Below, piece by piece: positions 58,735 through 64,000 of a stretch of DNA of 64,000 bases. The stretch is from Gonatopus flavifemur (taxonomy: Eukaryota; Arthropoda; Insecta; Hymenoptera; Dryinidae): contig JAFFJZ010000001.1 in assembly GCA_018340375.1 (NCBI GenBank), forward strand, positions 54,366,001-54,430,000, written 5' to 3'. Under the pieces are notes generated by a model, which saw only the letters and a program-made list of their open reading frames with translations, had not been told where the DNA came from and made no database searches. The number at the start of each line of letters is the position of its first letter. Position 1 is the stretch's first letter. The translations under genes and the position numbers were made by a program.

Positions 58735-59005
58735 TTGACCTAGCTGAAAATTTGCTGCCACAGCTAACTGGATTGCTGAGAGAGCAATGTGATTATCTGA
58801 AGTGGCGAATTGTTCGCTGTAATAGCAAAATTTTTAGTATTATATACAGAAAAGCAGTGAGAATTTTCTGTATAGGAGTGAAGGTTTTTGGCTACCACAG
58901 CTTAAAAATTGCTGTCCTAGTTGACAAGGTTTCTGTCATTGCAGAAAATTTGCTGCCCCAGCAAAACAAACACAGCAAATTTAGATTTTGTTGTCACAAC
59001 CAATT
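58735..59005. repeat. Word-repeat element rich in AAATTTGCTGCCNCAGC
   Basis: AAAATTTGCTGCCACAGC near 58748 recurs as AAAAATTGCTGTCCTAG and AAAATTTGCTGCCCCAGC near 58905-58965, with CACAGCAAATTT in the opposite sense near 58970. It runs through a 116-codon frame that I therefore do not accept as a gene. Confidence 0.6.
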
Positions 59006-59385
59006 TCTTACCCTCCATGTGAAGATTGAAAGTACACATGAAAGACTGAAGTGAAATAGAAAAGTGGGATTCAGTTGATTGTTCCATAAAACCCGTGATT
59101 GAAATTGAGTATGACTTTTCATTTCGAGGATATACGAGTCTTTGAAAAAGCATAAAACAACGACACAGAACTTCGAATTCAAGGGAAGAACATGAAGGAA
59201 AATTGTTTTTCTAAAGATTCTTGCATTTTTTCTTTTTCTCCGCGGAACCGTTTGTAAAAGAGACGAATATAGTTGAATTTACTGCCCTCACCCATGACAC
59301 ACAGTACATTGAAACCAGTTCCTACCGTGAACGTCATTCCTAAAATTATTACCACGGTACAAGCACTTTGCATCGTCAAACTCAC
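59006..59385. other. Short gene-poor stretch
   Basis: A 68-codon minus-strand frame ending at 59179 starts with a hydrophobic segment (CTVVIILGMTF), but nothing else supports it. Confidence 0.3.
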
Positions 59386-59517
59386 TCAAAAGTCATCCTC
59401 GTCACTTTCTTGTTTTGAATAGTCAGATTCTTCTGAACTTGTTTCATTCTTCTTCTTTTTCCCGTTGACTTCCCTTACAAAGAGTTTCTTCGCAACATTC
59501 ACTTTCTCTCTTTTTTT
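59386..59517 (-). CDS. Possible terminal coding exon, 43 codons (weak)
   Basis: On the minus strand an AG at 59518-59519 is followed by an open frame to TGA at 59386-59388. It encodes a basic then acidic tail: KKREKVNV near the start, VNGKKKKNETSSEE in the middle, and YSKQESDEDDF at the end. Such a charged tail is common at the C-terminus of nuclear proteins. Against it: the upstream sequence lacks a good pyrimidine tract, another frame is also open through this purine-rich DNA, and no polyadenylation signal is evident close downstream. I record it as the only stretch in the window whose composition hints at a host exon. Confidence 0.2.
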   Translation of the reverse strand, partial: KKREKVNVAKKLFVREVNGKKKKNETSSEESDYSKQESDEDDF

Positions 59518-59810
59518 CTACAATCCGACGTCTTGTCCGTTTGTTCTCGTTTCTGTCGTTTCTCAAAGTTTTCTTTGGAATTTTTGTCACAAGGTGAGAA
59601 TTTTCAAACACTTGTGGAACCTTTACGTTTTAAAAATTTGTTTTTGAAAGGAAACAAGGTCTTGTATCAATTCCAAGTACAGGCTTCCTTTCTATTCTGA
59701 AATCACAGCTGGTCCTCGCGCTGAGGAATTGATAACTCGACTAGATACACAAGTTTTTTGAACTCTGACAGATGCAGATGTTCAACATTTCCGATCATTC
59801 CAGTGATATC

Positions 59811-59879
59811 CCCTAGTAAAAATAATTCATATATATGTTTAGTCATATATGCCACATATATGATTCATTTTTACTAGGG
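59811..59879. repeat. 69-bp CCCTAGTAAAAATAATTC hairpin MITE
   Basis: The shortest member of the CCCTAGTAGAAAT-type group. The ends CCCTAGTAAAAATAATTCAT and ATGATTCATTTTTACTAGGG are inverted, with ATATATG words in the loop. Confidence 0.9.
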
Positions 59880-60020
59880 TCGTTATTTAACATTTTGCCA
59901 CTGCGACGACATGAAACAGTACGTCCTTGGTTCCCCTTAGTTCGAGAAACCGATTGATTTTCGTGGAATTCGAGTAAAATTGAGCGAAGAGCTGATTGAT
60001 CGATCAGACCTTTGTCCAAT

Positions 60021-60047
60021 TTCAATGAGATTTGGCGAGAATCAATG
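60021..60047 (+). repeat. 27-bp dispersed repeat core, copy 2
   Basis: Identical to 10415-10441. The following CCTCAACTAGGGTTTT has a CTAGGG end like the CCCTAGTAG group, so it may be the edge of another such element. Confidence 0.7.
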
Positions 60048-60112
60048 AGTTCCCTCAACTAGGGTTTTCCCATACAAAAAGTAAATGGTGGGGATCTTCT
60101 AGGTTGTCTCTG

Positions 60113-60403
60113 GTGATGCCGCGAGACGAGACGGGACGAGAATAAGCTATTTCTCGTCTGGATTTTGTAGTACCGTTGTCGTGTCTCGTCTCGAAATTTC
60201 GAAATTCCGAAATTTTGTTCTGTGATATTGCCAAAATATTATTTGATATACTTTTTCATTACTTCAAATTCAATTTTAGTTTCTCGTGAAATCATTCTCG
60301 TCTCGTCTCGTAAATTTCTCGGGTTAGGTCTTATTCATCTCGTCACGTTTCTCACCATGGCCTCCTCGTCTTGTCTCGGCTTTCTCGTGTCTCGCGGCAT
60401 CAC
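60113..60403. repeat. TCTCG word-repeat MITE with GTGATGCCGCGAGAC ends
   Basis: 291 bp. The 15-bp inverted ends are perfect. CTCGTCTCG and CGAGACGAG words are repeated many times on both arms around an AT-rich centre. The 72-codon frame inside is a by-product. Confidence 0.85.
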
Positions 60404-63400
60404 TAGTTGCGTTGTTAAGAATATGATCCTACAAATGTAATTGAATCATTAATATTCCTCGTATATATCTGATGATTATTCAGATTACAAAGTACCGAGC
60501 AATCTCTCGATCAAGAATCCAGTGAACATTTTGTGTCTTGCGATATTCCCAGTCAATTATCTTGAACATGTCTCGTATCTAAAACTTATCTTCGAGACAT
60601 CTTTTAGATGTGAAACATGTTTGAGATATCTTCTAGACGAGTTTCAGACAAGAATTCCTGTGAAATCTCTCTGAAATATTTTGCAAGCCACAAAATGCTC
60701 GCTGTATTCTTGACAAAGAGATTGCTAGGTTGCTTTATTAGGATTGAAGATGATGTTGATATAAAAACGTAGAGAAAATAAGATACCTCTACTTAGTAAT
60801 GAAATATTACATAAAATACATAAAATCGGTGACTCCATGAAGTGAGAGATTCCACAATAATTTCTCGGAATAATAATCATGGAATACAATCTAACACTAT
60901 AAAACGTTCCGATCAGATTGTACAGGAATTAATTTTATTGTAACAGAGTTGTTATGCTTTAGCGTCGATATTTCCCGAGCAGGCTATAGAGGAGATTCCG
61001 AGAAAGTGGTTGAGGCATCATCATCAAAAGTTATAATTCATTAATGGTTTTTGCTAACAAAGTTCAACTACGCGAAGTAGTAGCATCATAGCTCACTTCA
61101 GTGTTTGAGTACGATGTGGAATAGTATGGAACTTCAATTAACCCTAAAACATATACGCAAAAGCGTCCCAAGTAAGAGCATTTATGCCAACTTTATGCAG
61201 ATACGATCGTACATAATTTTCAAGGATGAAACAAAAAGGAGTGGAATATATCACGAAACGGTATTATCGTCATATCAGGGTCTCAATAAAATCTTCAAAA
61301 AGTAAATAATCAACAGGATGTGTATTCCTTCAAAGCTGCAGTACTGTGTCAGAAATATAATAGTCTAACAAAGTGTTGAATCAAGTTCATCTCATCATCC
61401 TCCTCTTGAATTATTTCCTTGTATCTTGTTTAAAATTCAGTTGATTTCCAAATACGGTATGAATTGTAGTTTATCTCACGAAAATATCCCGATCGATTCG
61501 TCATGCCACTTTTAAGTGTAAACAATGTCCGTTTGTGTTCGGAATTTGAAACAGTACATAGGATATGTGTTTGTGAATATAACAACTATATGGACTGATA
61601 GAATAAGTGAGATTTAATTCACGGAAAGCTCAGTACTGCTTTGTTTTGCATGATTTACCTGGAAGATAAATAGGAAAAACACTATTCTGGAATTTGAAAT
61701 GCTCATTAGGGGCTCAATGAAATAATCACTATAAAATTACAATTTTTATTACAATTGTCGAAGAAGGAATGTCAAATAAAATGTCATGGATTAGATAAAA
61801 CAGTTCTAGGGCGCGAAAGATCATATAACGAAATGACATTCCTAATCTCATTACCCTACAAATCTGAAGAGCAACATATTCCAATATAAATCCAATTACC
61901 TGCCTTGATAGGATACTATAATTAAGATCAGTAACCCGTGAAATAGAATACATGAATCTCAGACTGTGTTTTTTTTCAACTTTCAAACACTATTTCCATT
62001 TTCGATTATGTTATCCGTATCACTACAAGTACGATATACGAACAATGTCGTCTAGACATGATTTCCAGACAGTGATTCCATTCGAACACGTCATTGACTT
62101 GATGAGGAAAAAAAATTGATTGGAATGTGTATCGATGATGCGTATTCAATCACGTATGTACATCAACAATATTAATATTGCGGAGCTGAGGAAGGGAGCA
62201 GGGGTTTTCGTATTCCCATCCAATAATCTCGATCAGAGAGCATTCGACAACGATCAATTAATCGATACTTTCGAACCTGTTGGTGTTTCATAATAAATCT
62301 TGTAGGCAAACATTTGAATTGTCAATGGGGGTTGAACAATATCGCGTTTATGGTTCGATACAGTCGTAGATGATCTCGAACGGTAATATTTGAACAAACT
62401 TGATTCTAAACTCAAATTCCGTCGTAGATATGTGGATTGATAATATCGTTCCTACAGCGCCTGGAACATATACAATTCACGATGACATTCATGGAGATAA
62501 TATTATTCGTAGTTAAAATTTACCACCGATATCAGAGAAGATGAGAGATGATATTCCAATATTCCAGTTGTACACGAAACTCATAATCAGAAATTGAATG
62601 TTCATCATTAAAATAATAGGGTAGGAACGAAATTTCAACTGCCATCTTTATGAATCCAAATAAAAGCTCTTACGGAAATTAAAATACAATACTCTCATTC
62701 TATTCAACGTACATCACGGCAATAATTCCGTTGAAATTCTTCCGAATGATTTGATGAGTGTATTCAGAAATGAAGAGAAGATTCCTTCTACAAGGGGAAT
62801 TATGTAACTTCACTAATGAGACTTGAACCATCTCATTATTTACCAGGAAAAAAATACCGTGAGGGTGATAATCAATTATCTTTATAAAGTGAGAAATTCA
62901 GAATATTCACGATAGTTATTATTCGGCGTGAATTTTCGTGTATAAATCGAATTGAAATTCAAACTGTTGAAATCCTTTTAAAACTTATTGCAGACTTTTG
63001 ATAAGGAACGGCCCGTATGAAGGTTTCTTTCTTTCGCCAATGTTGACAATAGAATATAGCTTTTTGACGCAAAGCTGATTACCAAGTCTAGGCAACTCAC
63101 ATGAGGTGAATGTTGTACCACTGTTGGTAATTAGTGAAGTGCTTCGTCAATCTACAATTGTTTTAGCAGTCATCAAAGCTTGGGGCCAACTATCTTCGAT
63201 CCTCTGATATTCTCCCAATAGCGACTGTCAATCTTGGCCCACTGTTTTACCAATGTTGGTTCTACGTTGACAAGAAGAGTTAGCAAAGCGTAAAATTATG
63301 TTATTATTTCAAAATTGCACCATCCTAATGTCGAAAATCGTTCAATCTTGAACAATTTTTTGCCATCCTCGAACCAATGTCAATGGCAATTTTTGTTTGG

Positions 63401-63634
63401 GGGAAAGATCTTTTATGATATATCACAATAATCTTCAATTGGCCCGTCTCATGAACATGCCTCAATTACTGTTTCGAAGGATCCAATAGATAAAGAACTT
63501 ATCATTACGATATTTGAAGAATCAAAGCAAAAAGTACGCTCTTTTCTGTCACTGCATTACGAAGAAAAAAGTTCTATGACATCGCATAAGATTTCAAACG
63601 GAGAAAAGTAAAAAACTCTCCATATACATCTATA
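60404..63634. other. About 3.2 kb without gene; weak word repeats only
   Basis: 60540-60680 repeats GAGATATCTTCTAGA and GACATCTTTTAGATG words. 63030-63390 repeats CCAATGTTGAC / CCACTGTTGG words and may be a decayed element. No frame with a domain. Confidence 0.4.
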
Positions 63635-63763
63635 CACTGGAAAAAAAATTTCTTTCGGCCAAATGAATATCAAATAAATGGTTATAATCATTTATTTGAG
63701 TCGAATGCATTATTTTGGTTTTAGAGAGTATTTATTTGGCTCGAAGAAATGTTTTTTTCGGTG
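63635..63763. repeat. CACTGGAAAAAAAATTTCTT hairpin MITE
   Basis: 129 bp. CACTGGAAAAAAAATTTCTT at the left pairs with AAGAAATGTTTTTTTCGGTG at the right. Pairing continues through GCCAAAT and AATA words. Confidence 0.9.
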
Positions 63764-64000
63764 TAACTTTTACACTTTAGAAACGAAAAATTCAATCCAA
63801 AGGAACACGTACTTATTTGTAGTTACTCAAAGCTGAAATTTAACTCTTGTTACAGTAGGGGATGAGGTTACGTTATTCCCGCTCTAAATGGAATCTCATT
63901 TCACAAGAGTAAGAATGTACTCTGAACGAATGAGAGGTAGAAACGATTCCAAGATAAGGATAGTATTTCCATTCGACAAGAAGACTTTTCATTCATGAAG
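63764..64000. other. Window end, nothing recognised
   Basis: No repeat or coding feature seen. Confidence 0.4.

Noticed and set aside
59179..59385. Small secreted protein with a hydrophobic N-terminus
   Set aside because: The hydrophobic stretch is short, the rest is uninformative, and no promoter or splice support is visible.
59843..60058. Shared IDSRQISL residues between frames at 10.2-10.5 kb and 59.8-60.1 kb
   Set aside because: They come from a 27-bp identical nucleotide repeat and not from related proteins.
1..64000. tRNA or rRNA genes
   Set aside because: I looked for the T-loop GGTTCGA-type box with a matching A box and for conserved rRNA words and found none, but a covariance-model scan would be more sensitive.
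1..64000. Endogenous virus or retrotransposon coding sequence
   Set aside because: No frame shows reverse transcriptase, integrase, capsid or viral polymerase motifs. The only enzyme motifs are those of the two mariners.

Overview
This window looks like intergenic or intronic DNA from an insect, and I would guess a hymenopteran. The reasons are the AT-rich sequence in which CpG looks undepleted by eye, two mariner transposons of the type common in insects, and a dense set of small hairpin-forming DNA repeats. I place it by this general character only. No cellular gene can be named with confidence anywhere in the 64 kb. I see no rRNA, tRNA, CRISPR array, viral gene or retrotransposon coding region.

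The only protein genes I recognise are two mariner (IS630/Tc1/mariner, DD34D) transposases. Element A (2717-4003, minus strand) is complete: TA target duplications, 30-bp inverted ends and an uninterrupted 346-codon transposase. Element B (53808-55093, plus strand) has TA duplications, 29-bp inverted ends and a 345-codon frame broken by one TAG at codon 309. The two are clearly different lineages, about half identical by eye, but have almost the same length and identical spacing of the catalytic aspartates.

The rest that can be described is non-autonomous repeat DNA. (1) At least eleven short elements end in CCCTAGTAGAAAT-like sequence, 69 to about 210 bp. (2) At least fourteen begin with CACTG, CACGG or a decayed version, followed by an A-rich run. 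Several of these form subfamilies with two to four copies here. (3) One 185-bp piggyBac-like MITE is bounded by TTAA. (4) Several long foldbacks have arms of 50-75 nt. (5) Several elements are built from loosely repeated short words: GGAC at 35.0-35.4 kb, ACAAAATAACC at 41.8-42.3 kb, ACGTTY at 53.2-53.6 kb, GCTGCCACAGC at 58.7-59.0 kb and TCTCG at 60.1-60.4 kb.

Several insertions are nested and can be ordered in time by comparing copies inside the window. Mariner A sits inside a CCCTAGTAG-type repeat whose uninterrupted relative is at 48387-48600. The element at 55998-56266 sits inside one whose uninterrupted relative is at 50119-50270. The copy at 957-1357 is itself interrupted by a hairpin repeat related to 57755-57884. 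The densest accumulations are at 15.9-18.1 kb, 34.7-37.8 kb, 48.4-52.1 kb and 53.2-60.4 kb. The stretches 4.6-7.1, 9.8-15.9, 23.3-29.8, 42.3-45.6 and 60.4-63.6 kb are nearly free of recognisable repeats and hold no gene I can support.

Two locally GC-rich patches (27181-27430 and 41370-41570) and one possible small terminal exon (59386-59517, minus) are the only hints of host gene structure. All three are weak.
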